This document shows, one piece after another, positions 35,912 through 44,202 of a stretch of DNA of 46,224 nt (positions are counted from its first letter, which is position 1; each line of letters opens with the position of its first letter). This DNA is from SZUA-152 sp964401355 (GTDB lineage: Bacteria > Pseudomonadota > Gammaproteobacteria > SZUA-152). A program made the translations under genes and the position numbers. The notes under the pieces were generated by a model that did no database searches, had not been told where the DNA came from, and saw nothing but the letters and a program-made list of their open reading frames with translations. Location: the NCBI GenBank assembly GCA_964401355.1, contig CAYNYJ010000022.1, positions 1-46,224 on the forward strand, written 5' to 3'.

Positions 35912-36943
35912 CTATTTGGCGTGACAGGTTAAACAAAGTCTACTGGCGCCAGCACCGACGATGCCATCAGCGTTAACGCCACTATTGTTGACACGCAGGA
36001 AACTAGGATTGAATGGTGTGTTTGGGCCATTGCTGGGAATACCGTGTGGATCGTGACAGGAGGCGCATTCCACTTCGGGGCCATCGCCGGAGTCGTAGAG
36101 ACGTACCTCATTTTTCTCAGCGAAGCCATTGCCGTTGGTATCATAAAATGCCCATCTGCCGGGGATTACGATATCAGGTTCGTTGTAGTCGACTCCCGGT
36201 CCAAAGGTGGTGGGAAACCTGACTCCAATGATGTGGTCGTCCGTTAAATCGGTGCCAAGAACGAAGACACGGAAATCTGCCCGGGTGCCACCTTTGGTGG
36301 CATGACAGGATTCATTGGTGCATGTTTGATCTGCAACACTGTTTGCAGCTCCGGCTGGGCTACCCATGGTGAAATGCTCACTGATGGGACCCGCGTGGCC
36401 AGCGGCACTCCATTGACTCAAAAAAACTTGATTAGATATGCCCGTTTCATTATTGCCGTATCCGCCAGAGCCGGGCATGTTTAACACTGAATCAATGGCG
36501 ATGGTACCGTCGTGACATGACAGGCAGGTTAACGAAGCAGGGCCTGGTAGACCCAGGCGCCCTTCCAGGCCGAGAGTGGTGGGTCTGTTGTAGATGTCAT
36601 AGTTGCCAGGGTTGATTGTGCGGTTCCACAGGGGAGCCTGGATTTGTTTGTTGCCGCCGTGTGGTGTGTGGCAGTAAACGCAGATTGCACCGTAATTGTT
36701 GCGAGCCTGATCCATCGTTGCGGCAAAACCGCTATTGTAGGAGAGGGTGAGGTTATGGCGAGTGTTGGCAATGCTGCCGATGTTGGTTGCGTCGGAGTCT
36801 GGATCCCAGCCATCGGCAATGGCGATCGCGCCAATGCCTAAAAGGCCCAGGCCAAGTGCGAGTTTGGTGGTTGTTTTTATGATCAACCTTTTTTGCATCC
36901 TTTGCATCCTTTGCATCCTTTGCATCCTTGTGCGTTCCTTCAT
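35912..36943 (-). CDS. 5-heme c-type cytochrome with one CX4CH site
   Basis: A 343-residue exported cytochrome. The signal peptide core (LALGLGLLGIGAIAIADG) follows an unusually long basic start containing a repeated MQR motif. Heme sites in order are CVYCH, CLSCH, CTNESCH (four residues between cysteines), CASCH and CLTCH. The CX4CH form is known from cytochrome c3. The first half, CVYCHTPHG, PLWNR, CLSCHDGTIAID and LGTDL, matches the N-terminus of the 11-heme cytochromes, so they share ancestry. A 240-base gap separates it from the NHL gene upstream on this strand. The start at 36943 or one of the repeated ATGs cannot be decided from sequence. Confidence 0.88.
   Translation of the reverse strand: MKERTRMQRMQRMQRMQKRLIIKTTTKLALGLGLLGIGAIAIADGWDPDSDATNIGSIANTRHNLTLSYNSGFAATMDQARNNYGAICVYCHTPHGGNKQIQAPLWNRTINPGNYDIYNRPTTLGLEGRLGLPGPASLTCLSCHDGTIAIDSVLNMPGSGGYGNNETGISNQVFLSQWSAAGHAGPISEHFTMGSPAGAANSVADQTCTNESCHATKGGTRADFRVFVLGTDLTDDHIIGVRFPTTFGPGVDYNEPDIVIPGRWAFYDTNGNGFAEKNEVRLYDSGDGPEVECASCHDPHGIPSNGPNTPFNPSFLRVNNSGVNADGIVGAGASRLCLTCHAK
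36892..36927 (-). repeat. 9-base tandem repeat with start codons and SD-like sequence
   Basis: Four copies of TTTGCATCC on the plus strand read as GGATGCAAA on the coding strand of the cytochrome. Each unit carries an ATG and an AAAGGA that lies about eight bases before the ATG of the next unit. The array therefore offers several in-frame starts, all leading to the same signal peptide. Confidence 0.85.
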
Positions 36944-37042
36944 GTACGAAGCACGACGAGATAAATGTATATCTGTCTTTAAAACAAAATACAGGTAAGC
37001 ACCGTGTAATACGGGTGTTGCGCTTTTGTATCTATTCCTATC

Positions 37043-37082
37043 TTCACTTCGCTATCAATTCTTACTTCACTTTGCTATCAAT
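37043..37082. repeat. Two 17-base direct repeats upstream of 5-heme cytochrome
   Basis: TTCACTTCGCTATCAAT and TTCACTTTGCTATCAAT, one base different, start 23 bases apart (about two helical turns). They lie 100-140 bases upstream of the cytochrome start on the minus strand. That position and spacing fit tandem operator sites, but no regulator can be named. Confidence 0.5.
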
Positions 37083-37183
37083 GGTCACAATTCAACCATT
37101 AGTATGCGGTACGTCACTATACTATAAAACATATTTATAGCACGAGCTCAATGGGTCAGGCAATGAGGGATTGTTAGGTAAAT

Positions 37184-38305
37184 TTACCCATTGGGTTTAC
37201 GGAAGTGTTCGCCGCCTAAATAACCGTCATTTTTCTCAATACTGGCAGGCCTAAAGATGTCAATTTTACGGAAGAATTGGTCAACGATGTATACGCGCCC
37301 GTCTTCATCGACAGCGATACCGGCGGGCAGCATATAACGCCCAGGGGCCGCTTGTTGACTTCGCTGGCCGATAAACATCAGTAGTTGAGCTTTGTCGTTG
37401 AAAATCTGGAAATTGCCAAAGGCGGAGTCGACGACGTAGATGTTTCCCTCGGGGTCCGTCGCAATGCCTTTGGGGCGAGCAAAATTGCCGATCTTGCGCC
37501 CGACGGTACCGAAACTGAGTTTGTGACTGCCATCCGGGTTAAAGGCCTGAACACGAAAATTGCCGCTATCGGTGACATAGACGGTGCCGTCTTGCGCCGT
37601 CGTTACTTGAAGTGCGAGGTTAAATTCTCCATTTTGTCGGCCGCGGGTGCCAATGGTTTTTTCCAGTTCACCGGTTTTCGCGTTGAAGATGTACAGGTGG
37701 TGTGCTTGTGTGGTCACACCACCGGTATCAATGACATAGGCACGCATACCATCCGGGCTCACGGCGACACCTGATGGGCGTTTCAAGATGCTGCGATCAC
37801 CAAAGGCGCGGAGATAATTTCCGTCTTCATCAAATACGACGATACGTTTGGCGCTGTTGTCGGCGACAAAAATTTCGCCTTCGTTGGTGATAGCGATACC
37901 GATAGGTTTCGCGAGCGCCCCTGGACCCTCGGTGCCGATCAGTTTGAATTTCTTGCTAGGCACATCAAACATTAAAACCGCGCGCTTGACCGTGTCGGTG
38001 ACATAAATGCGTCCCTTACGTACCGCAATACCATAGGGTTTGCTGAGTCCTGTGGCTGTACCCAGTGTGCCAGTGGCAAAAATTCTTAGTTTGTCGGTGC
38101 CCGTGATTTCTTTAACGTCGAAGCTACTGCGAATAGTGCGTTCAAAAAAGAAGCGAGGTGATTCGGGAGGGGGTGGGTAGGCCAGTACAAATGCTTCTCG
38201 TTTAACCTCCGTACCGCCACAGCCCACAAGCAGCAGCAAAGCAACCAGCCCCAGCAGGGTTAATTTACCATTAGATGCTTTTATTTTGTGTGGCAAGTGA
38301 AACAT
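37184..38305 (-). CDS. NHL-repeat six-bladed propeller lipoprotein
   Basis: A 373-residue lipoprotein with a signal peptide ending in LLVGC (about Cys29), a Pro-rich linker (YPPPPESPRFFF) and six NHL blades: IYVTDTVKRAV, IFVADNSAKR, AYVIDTGG, VYVTDSGNFR, IYVVDSAFGN and VYIVDQFFRK. It is a paralogue of the lipoproteins at 655 and 1741. Its ATG lies 25 bases inside the end of the upstream 5-heme cytochrome gene, so the two are translationally coupled. The same cytochrome-overlaps-NHL arrangement is seen at 655, which supports a functional pairing. Confidence 0.87.
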   Translation of the reverse strand: MFHLPHKIKASNGKLTLLGLVALLLLVGCGGTEVKREAFVLAYPPPPESPRFFFERTIRSSFDVKEITGTDKLRIFATGTLGTATGLSKPYGIAVRKGRIYVTDTVKRAVLMFDVPSKKFKLIGTEGPGALAKPIGIAITNEGEIFVADNSAKRIVVFDEDGNYLRAFGDRSILKRPSGVAVSPDGMRAYVIDTGGVTTQAHHLYIFNAKTGELEKTIGTRGRQNGEFNLALQVTTAQDGTVYVTDSGNFRVQAFNPDGSHKLSFGTVGRKIGNFARPKGIATDPEGNIYVVDSAFGNFQIFNDKAQLLMFIGQRSQQAAPGRYMLPAGIAVDEDGRVYIVDQFFRKIDIFRPASIEKNDGYLGGEHFRKPNG

Positions 38306-39129
38306 AAAACCTCAGCGTTAGCGCGTAGTAGCAGTTCCCGCGATGGGTCATGCACGTTATGGCAAGTCATGCATTCTACTTGCCCATTATATAATTTAAC
38401 ACCGTTATTAAAACCATCTGGGTTGTCCGGGGGGCGGAAGTCAGCATCTTCAAATCCAAGCCCGGCATAGCGCATGGAAATTGGGTGATCATTGCGCAAA
38501 TCAGTGCCCAGCACTTTAACCGTGATGTCGTGAGCTATTTCACCGTTGTGGCATATGCCACAGCTTTCAATATTGTTTTCAGGATTGAGTCGCATGTGCA
38601 TGGCATCATCGGTTGCGGGGTCAAAGGTGGCGGGTTTAAACACCACCATGTCTATTGCCATGGTGCCATCATGACAAGAAAGACAGAGCATGCTGATGGG
38701 ATTGGGGCCGCTGGTTTTATTGTCCAGGTTGACGCTGTCGTACAGTTGATAATTGCTCAAGGTAGGCACGTAGCGGTTCCAACCGTCGATGCCACCAAAA
38801 TCTGCGGGCACAGCGCTGGCTTCTTCCGGGGGGATGTGGCAATAGACACATGAATAACCGTAGTCTGAGAACGCGACGCCAGACTGGATAAGCTTTCCAT
38901 CGGCATCTCTTACCCCGCCCATGGCTACGACACCTGCCCGTTCATTTAGGCCTGTGAAATCGTGTTTGGATCCCAAAATGGGGTCATCGGCCCCAAGCAC
39001 CGGGTCACCCACAATGGCTTCAGCCGCCGCATAGCTTGCCCACACCAGACCGGTTAACAGCAGAATGGCAATGAAATATCGACTGCCTGAGCGCGTGTTA
39101 ACAATTGGCTTTTTGCTTTGCTGCGACAT
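38281..39129 (-). CDS. 5-heme c-type cytochrome
   Basis: A 282-residue exported cytochrome; signal peptide core at about residues 19-36 ending AAAEA. Five CXXCH sites: CVYCH, CLSCH, CGICH, CMTCH and CFTCH, the last almost at the C-terminus (CHTK). The blocks WNR, CLSCHDGTMAID and LGTDLRNDHPIS match the 11-heme proteins (LGTDLSNDHPIS) and the other 5-heme protein. It is first in a minus-strand operon with the NHL lipoprotein. The final CH(T/A)K ending is shared with the gene at 35912, which marks the two as close relatives. Confidence 0.88.
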   Translation of the reverse strand: MSQQSKKPIVNTRSGSRYFIAILLLTGLVWASYAAAEAIVGDPVLGADDPILGSKHDFTGLNERAGVVAMGGVRDADGKLIQSGVAFSDYGYSCVYCHIPPEEASAVPADFGGIDGWNRYVPTLSNYQLYDSVNLDNKTSGPNPISMLCLSCHDGTMAIDMVVFKPATFDPATDDAMHMRLNPENNIESCGICHNGEIAHDITVKVLGTDLRNDHPISMRYAGLGFEDADFRPPDNPDGFNNGVKLYNGQVECMTCHNVHDPSRELLLRANAEVLCFTCHTK

Positions 39130-39470
39130 CCGTTCGCCTCATACCGCATATGACCGTGTTTCCGTATACGTGTTGTGAGCAGTATACGACTAACGGTTAG
39201 TTGTTGAGAATTTTTTTAAAAAAAGGTTGATAAATCCGTGCATTAACACCGTTATCGGCCCACTATACCCGAGCTTTAGAGTAGCGTAAAAGCCGTTTTT
39301 ACGCCACAATCAACAGGCTTTATCATGAATGGGCATATACTATTATTTCTGGGTTGTTTATGGGGTTTTTAGGGGTGTTTCGAAGGGTATACCCTTGGGT
39401 TGTTGGTGATTTTTACGCGATTATCGCCGGGTAATTATTTACTGGGCAATTATATTAGGTATCCAAATAA
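39130..39470. other. Divergent spacer, 341 bases
   Basis: AT-rich region between the minus-strand cytochrome operon and the plus-strand triheme cytochromes. It should contain promoters for both. A TATACT at 39336-39341 is a candidate -10 with no clear -35. No RNA gene or strong hairpin was recognised. Confidence 0.4.
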
Positions 39471-40802
39471 ATGAAAAAAAGTCTTGTTTCAAATATCCTC
39501 GGGGTGTTGTTGAGTGGGCTGTTAGGTGGGGTGAGTCTGGTCACAGCCGCGGATGCGCCGGTTAGCAGTGCAGGTGATAACAAAGCCAGTGATAAAAAGA
39601 CGATTGCTGCGCTATATCTGAAAAACTGTTCGATCTGCCACGCGGATAATGGTGATGCCAATACCCGCGCGCGCTCGGGCATGTTCCCCAAGCCCCGTGA
39701 TTTTACAACTGCCCAGGCTGCTATCGAGTTGACCCGTGACCGCATGATCAAATCGGTGGCTGAGGGGCGTCCCGGTACTGCGATGGTGGGTCATAAAGGT
39801 CGTTTATCATCGCAGCAAATTGAAGGCCTGGTTGATTACATTCGCGTTAATTTTATGCAAATTGCCGTGGTTGAAGCGGGTCAGTCGGCAGCGGTGAGCC
39901 TGGGTGAAAAGGCTTATGCCGAGCATTGTGCGGTGTGTCACGGTGATAACGGCAGCACGGCATATTGGGCAAAGAGCGGCTTGAATCCACCACCACGAGA
40001 TTTCACCGCGCCGCATGCGCAGAGCGTGTTGACGCGCAGTCGTATGCTGGATGCTGTGGCTAATGGCCGGCCCGGTACCGGCATGATGCCCTTTTCCTCC
40101 CGTTTGTCGGACGAAGAAATTGAGGCTGTGGTGGTTTATATTCGCTTTAAGTTCATGGGCATTGATCCAGATAAGGATTCCGGCGCGGCCTCGTTGGCAT
40201 TGGTGAAGCCAGACATGTCTCCCTCCGTTGCTGGGCAGCTTCCCAGGAAGGGTATTCCCGGTGTGGACGTGCCGTTGTCGGCGGCCCGATCTGCAGCAGG
40301 CAGTGCCGCCCCGCATCGACAGTCAGATTCGGACGCAAAGCCCGCTCCGGTTGGCCCTGCAACAACATCGGCTGAATCAGAGTCAGGAATGCCGGGTGGG
40401 CACAGTATGGATTCAGACATGTCATTGCCTGTGCCCAAGGGTCTGAAAGGCGACCTGGCTTGGGCGCGTACTTTTTACATGAGCAATTGTTTTTCCTGCC
40501 ACGGGGTGACGGGGCAGGGTGATGGCCCGCGGGCCTATTTCAATATTCCCCGTCCGCGCAATTTCACCAGCAAGGCCGCGCGGCAGATACTCAATCGTCC
40601 CCGTATTTTTGAGAGCATCACCGGCGGTCGTGTTGGCACCGTGATGCCGGCCTGGGGCAAGGTGTTGACCGAGCAACAAATTGCTGGTCTCACGGAATTT
40701 GTGTTTCAGACCTTCATCCGGCCGTCAACGGAAGCAGGTGATGTTGGTGAGAATACCGACGCTGCCGCCAGCAAAAAAAAAGCCGACAACAAAGCCTCGT
40801 AG
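39471..40802 (+). CDS. Triheme class I cytochrome c
   Basis: A 443-residue protein with a signal peptide ending near VTAADA and three cytochrome c domains. Sites are CSICH (domain 1, about residues 46-125), CAVCH (about 140-225) and CFSCH (about 330-415). Each has the class I layout CxxCH ... PRDFT or PRNFT ... GRPGT(A/G)M or GRVGTVM, the last Met being a likely ligand. A Ser/Ala/Pro-rich linker of about 90 residues separates domains 2 and 3. The end reads SKKKADNKAS, with the three Lys codons forming an A9 tract. A -1 shift there would run straight into the next reading frame and give a six-heme protein. Confidence 0.87.
   Translation: MKKSLVSNILGVLLSGLLGGVSLVTAADAPVSSAGDNKASDKKTIAALYLKNCSICHADNGDANTRARSGMFPKPRDFTTAQAAIELTRDRMIKSVAEGRPGTAMVGHKGRLSSQQIEGLVDYIRVNFMQIAVVEAGQSAAVSLGEKAYAEHCAVCHGDNGSTAYWAKSGLNPPPRDFTAPHAQSVLTRSRMLDAVANGRPGTGMMPFSSRLSDEEIEAVVVYIRFKFMGIDPDKDSGAASLALVKPDMSPSVAGQLPRKGIPGVDVPLSAARSAAGSAAPHRQSDSDAKPAPVGPATTSAESESGMPGGHSMDSDMSLPVPKGLKGDLAWARTFYMSNCFSCHGVTGQGDGPRAYFNIPRPRNFTSKAARQILNRPRIFESITGGRVGTVMPAWGKVLTEQQIAGLTEFVFQTFIRPSTEAGDVGENTDAAASKKKADNKAS
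40773..40781 (+). promoter_or_regulatory. A9 tract, possible -1 frameshift or slippage site
   Basis: Nine A residues occupy three Lys codons near the end of the triheme gene. In the -1 frame the sequence is open from 40751 through 40817 to 41821 with no stop. Such tracts allow ribosomal or polymerase slippage, and are also where sequencing errors occur. Confidence 0.5.
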
Positions 40803-40816
40803 CGGTCGTTCCCCCA

Positions 40817-41821
40817 TTGGGGGAGGCCGCCAGCCCTGATGACCTTCGTGATATTAAGGCCCGCCACGAACAGGGCCGGGCAATTTACAATTTTCGCTGT
40901 TATTTCTGTCACGGTTATTCCGGTGATGCCAAGACACTGGCTGCCAGCTACCTGAGCCCACGCCCGCGCAGTTTTATTGCCACTGAACCGAGTGATATCA
41001 GCCGTGTGGTGATGATCAACACGGTGACTCACGGGCGTCCCGGTACCGCTATGCAGGCGTTTTCCAACACCATCAGTGAGCAGGATATTGCGTTGGTGGT
41101 GGATTTTGTGCGTCAGGAATTCATGGTCGACAAGGCCCAAAATACCTCGTATCACACCGCCGAAAACGGTTGGCCTAATCATCAGCAGTACGCCCCGGCC
41201 TTTCCCTTCGCGTTGGGAGAGTTGGCCATTGATGAGCTGGCCGAACAACTCAGTCCGGAACAGTTACTGGGGCGGCGTATCTTTATGCAAAGCTGTGTGA
41301 CTTGTCATGATCGTGGCCGGGTCATTGACGAGGGCGATATTTGGGATCCCCGCCCGGTGTCTTACCCGCGCAACCGGTACTCTCATAGAAAAGGGGCACA
41401 CCGTCAGATCGAAACGGGTGTTTCTCCCGACAGCATTAGCGGCGCCAGTCCGTACGCACGCCATGAACACCCTCCCGTGCTGCAAAATCCCACTGCTCAA
41501 GAAACTGCGGGTGAAGTTTTGTTTCAGAAAAACTGCGCTTTTTGTCATGCGCCTGACGGCACCGGAAAAAACTGGATCGGTAGCTTCCTTGAGCCCCACC
41601 CACGCAATCTCACCGACCCGGAAAACATGCGTGAAATGAGCGCCGAGCATTTGCGTGACATCATTCGTAACGGCCTGCCAGGCACCACTATGTCGGCCTG
41701 GAAATCGGTGTTCAGCGTGTCACAAATCGAGAGTATCGTCGTCTATATAAACAAGGCATTTCACCCCTTAAAAGGAATTGATGGTGTTGTGCTTGACAGG
41801 GGAACGGCCAAAGTAAGATAG
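40817..41821 (+). CDS. Three-heme cytochrome c reading frame lacking a signal peptide
   Basis: From the weak TTG at 40817 this frame gives 334 residues with three sites: CYFCH, CVTCH and CAFCH. The first and third lie in class I domains (PRPRSFI with HGRPGTAMQAF; PHPRNLT with NGLPGTTMSAW); the middle one is less regular (CVTCHDRGRVIDEG). No signal peptide exists, although heme attachment needs export. There is also no ribosome site. The frame is open back to 40751, across the A9 tract of the upstream gene. The likeliest reading is one protein of about 780 residues with six hemes, divided here by a one-base indel or joined by frameshifting. Confidence 0.75.
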   Translation: MGEAASPDDLRDIKARHEQGRAIYNFRCYFCHGYSGDAKTLAASYLSPRPRSFIATEPSDISRVVMINTVTHGRPGTAMQAFSNTISEQDIALVVDFVRQEFMVDKAQNTSYHTAENGWPNHQQYAPAFPFALGELAIDELAEQLSPEQLLGRRIFMQSCVTCHDRGRVIDEGDIWDPRPVSYPRNRYSHRKGAHRQIETGVSPDSISGASPYARHEHPPVLQNPTAQETAGEVLFQKNCAFCHAPDGTGKNWIGSFLEPHPRNLTDPENMREMSAEHLRDIIRNGLPGTTMSAWKSVFSVSQIESIVVYINKAFHPLKGIDGVVLDRGTAKVR

Positions 41822-41927
41822 TCGTTCAGTGGGTTTTTCGACGACGATGGACACATAATAATATAAGGTTTTTATTATATTTATTTAATTTATAGTACGT
41901 CATTTTGACAGTAACCAGGAGGAAGTA

Positions 41928-42380
41928 ATGTTTAAATTCGCAGCCAAAGGAACCGCGTTGTTTATCGCGCTTGCGCTGACTATCGGTAGTATGCAGAGTG
42001 CCGTTGCGGCAGATAAACCGTTTGCCGAAAAAAGAATTGTTTTACAAATATCTGATCCCAACCCCTTTAAACAAACTCTCGTGTTGAATGTGGCCAACAA
42101 TCTGCTCAAGGAATATGGCCAGGATAACGTTGCTGTCGAAATCGTTGCTTTCGGCCCAGGCCTACGTTTGTTGTTTGCCGATAACGCCAACAAAGATCGC
42201 ATCCAGGGTCTGGCAACCAGCGGCGTTGAATTTCGGGGTTGTAGTAACACCATGAAAGTTATGACTAAAAAATTGGGGCATGAACCTGTGTTGAATCCGA
42301 TTGCCAAGGTTGACGGCCCAGGTGTAGTGCGGATTGTCAAATTGGTGACGGAAGACGGTTACACCTTGATTAAACCGTAA
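41928..42380 (+). CDS. Periplasmic DsrE-family protein
   Basis: A 150-residue protein with a signal peptide (cleavage near AVAADK) and a DsrE/F-like fold. The family segment AFGPGLRLL is present, as is a single cysteine, Cys105, in FRGCSNTMK, the position of the sulfur-carrying cysteine in many family members. Cytoplasmic DsrE works in sulfur oxidation; exported versions are common in sulfur-oxidising and other proteobacteria but their role is not settled. A strong ribosome site (AGGAGG) precedes the ATG. An AT-rich stretch at 41850-41900 may hold its promoter. Confidence 0.82.
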   Translation: MFKFAAKGTALFIALALTIGSMQSAVAADKPFAEKRIVLQISDPNPFKQTLVLNVANNLLKEYGQDNVAVEIVAFGPGLRLLFADNANKDRIQGLATSGVEFRGCSNTMKVMTKKLGHEPVLNPIAKVDGPGVVRIVKLVTEDGYTLIKP

Positions 42381-42464
42381 AAGGGTTAGGCCATAGGCAA
42401 ACCTGGGTGAACAGGTTTGTATAAAAAGGAACTCAAGCAATAAAAAGTTTGGGGGGGAGTACAA

Positions 42465-43864
42465 ATGAAACAGGCAACTTAAAAAAGTTGCCCTTGAGGT
42501 TGTGCGCGCCGGTGGTATGGCCGCAACCCCGCAAGTAGAAGCAGCCAACTGGCTGATGTTACAAGGTACGGAGCGCATCTGCCGCAAGTCGTGCCAAGGT
42601 TCGGGGGTTCTTGCAGCCGACTTATACATCGATGAAAGGCTCGGAAGTGGAAGTGGAAGTGGAAGCGGGTCCGTGGACCGGGGGGCTGCCCAGTTTAATA
42701 ATCAGTCGCCGCATCTGAGTACTAATAAGGGTTTCGATATCCGCCGTGCACGTACTGGCATCCGTGGTCAGGGTTTTCCGTTGGATACTAAAGTTAACTA
42801 CTTTTTTTCTTGCTGAATTTGGCAGTAGCGGTATTACCTAGCCTGCAGGTGGTGATGGTTCCGCCAAGATTGACCATGCCAGTGTGACGTTGAATCATAT
42901 CCCGGGTGCGCGTGTTCGTGTCGGTTTGTTCAAGGTGCCTATTTCGGAAGAAATGTTGCAGGCGATTCATGTGTTTGATGACATCAATTTCACCAACTTT
43001 GGTTTCCAGCAGTTATTGGAACGTTTTTTCGATGGTGATGGTAGTGATTCACCGGCACTCGGGAATGTTAACGCGCTAAATGGTCCTGTTGGCGCAGTGC
43101 GTGATCAAGGTATTCAGGTGTTTGATACTTTTAATACCGGTGATTGGAACACCAGCTATGCGGTGATGCTGGGGAATGACAACGGCATTAATCGCGCGGA
43201 TAACAATGACAAGCTGGATAAATATTTCTACTTGTCTACTGAAAAAGTCTATGCTGGCAGAGGGTCTAGGGTACAAAGCTTGAAGTTGTTTGCATGGGCT
43301 TTAAGTGGGCAACGTATTTTTAAGAGTGATGCGGCGACACCCGCGGTTGATGCCATTGGCAAGGGCAACTATGATCGCAAACGTAGTGGTATCGGCATGA
43401 AGTATCGCAAGGGTAAGATTCGTGCTGCCGGTGAAATTTTGCGCGCTGATGGGATGGTCTTTGCTGGTACCGATGGCGGTGCAGTAGCGGGTTCTCCCAA
43501 CACTGGTCTTAATACAGGTGCTCCAAATCCTCTTGCGGGTACCTTAATCTCAGGCTTTAACGTGTTACCGGAAGACAAGGCTGACGCCTATTATGCGCAC
43601 TTTGGTTATGCCCTCAACCACAACCTGGAGCTGGATATCCGTTACGACACCATGAACCGTGGTACCGAAACGGGTGTGGGCGAACGTAAGTTCACCACCA
43701 CCACCCTGGGAGCTCAATGGTTTTTCAATTTGAAAAATCGTTTAGCTATGAATTACGAAATTCGTAGTGCTGAAGCGCCCAATCAAGCTTCAACCTCCAC
43801 AGCTAATCAGCTACTGGCTAGTATCGATAATCGCTTGTCTTTACAGATCATCAGCATCTTCTAA
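42465..43864 (+). pseudogene. Decayed porin gene (phosphate-selective porin O/P-like)
   Basis: The 3' part (42884-43864, 326 codons) reads as the C-terminal portion of a 16-strand porin, with blocks such as VRVGLFKVPISEEML and a final aromatic residue. The 5' part is broken. ATG 42465 is followed by a stop after five codons; the next frame then gives a signal-like KKVALEVVRAGGMAATPQ. A run of seven T residues at about 42812-42818 shifts the frame; removing one T restores NYFFLAEFGSSGIT. An in-frame TAG follows at about 42840. A GGAAGT repeat (42643-42666) also disturbs the N-terminal region. Several separate lesions argue for true decay rather than one sequencing error. A terminator follows. 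Confidence 0.75.
42643..42666 (+). repeat. 6-base tandem repeat in porin remnant
   Basis: Four copies of GGAAGT (last one GGAAGC) within the broken 5' part of the porin gene. In one frame they read Gly-Ser repeats, in another Glu-Val repeats. Confidence 0.75.
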
Positions 43865-44202
43865 GAAGCCGTTTGTTTTAGGAGAAAATTAATAAGTAAG
43901 GCCATGGATGGCTCAAGACTTTGAGCCTCGACTAATGTCGGGGCTTTTTTTTGCTCGCCATAAAAACGAACTTTGTGAATTGTAGGATGGGTGGTGCCAA
44001 CCGTCGGCGCTTGGGGCCGCATGGCGAACCCTAGAAACAGCGATTTATTGAAGTTCGTAGCTGGGCCTCGTGTTTCACTTTACCCTGCAAATACATTCAG
44101 TCTTTGTGACGGGGGGACACGGATTAACACTATCGCTTTGTCACGCTAGCCCTTACCATTAGCGGCTAAAATGATAAAAGGCGGTATGGGAGTGGTACGG
44201 GT
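43865..44202. other. 338-base spacer before argC
   Basis: It holds the terminator of the porin locus (43924-43952) and an overlapping hairpin (GGCTCAA/TTGAGCC, 43910-43927). The remaining 250 bases upstream of argC must include its promoter. I could not place a convincing -35/-10 pair, although TAAAAT near 44166 is a candidate -10. Confidence 0.45.
43924..43952 (+). terminator. Factor-independent terminator after porin remnant
   Basis: AGCCTCGAC and GTCGGGGCT pair over nine positions with one G-T, around a TAAT loop, followed by eight T residues. Confidence 0.88.

Noticed and set aside
36928..37140. 70-codon plus-strand frame in the gap before the 5-heme cytochrome
   Set aside because: Low-complexity product with no ribosome site; it crosses the direct repeats and the cytochrome start.
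42502..42816. Stand-alone 104-codon gene with Gly-Ser repeats
   Set aside because: Its end (GFDIRRARTGIRGQGF, then NYFF) continues into the porin frame after removal of one T, so it is part of the broken porin.
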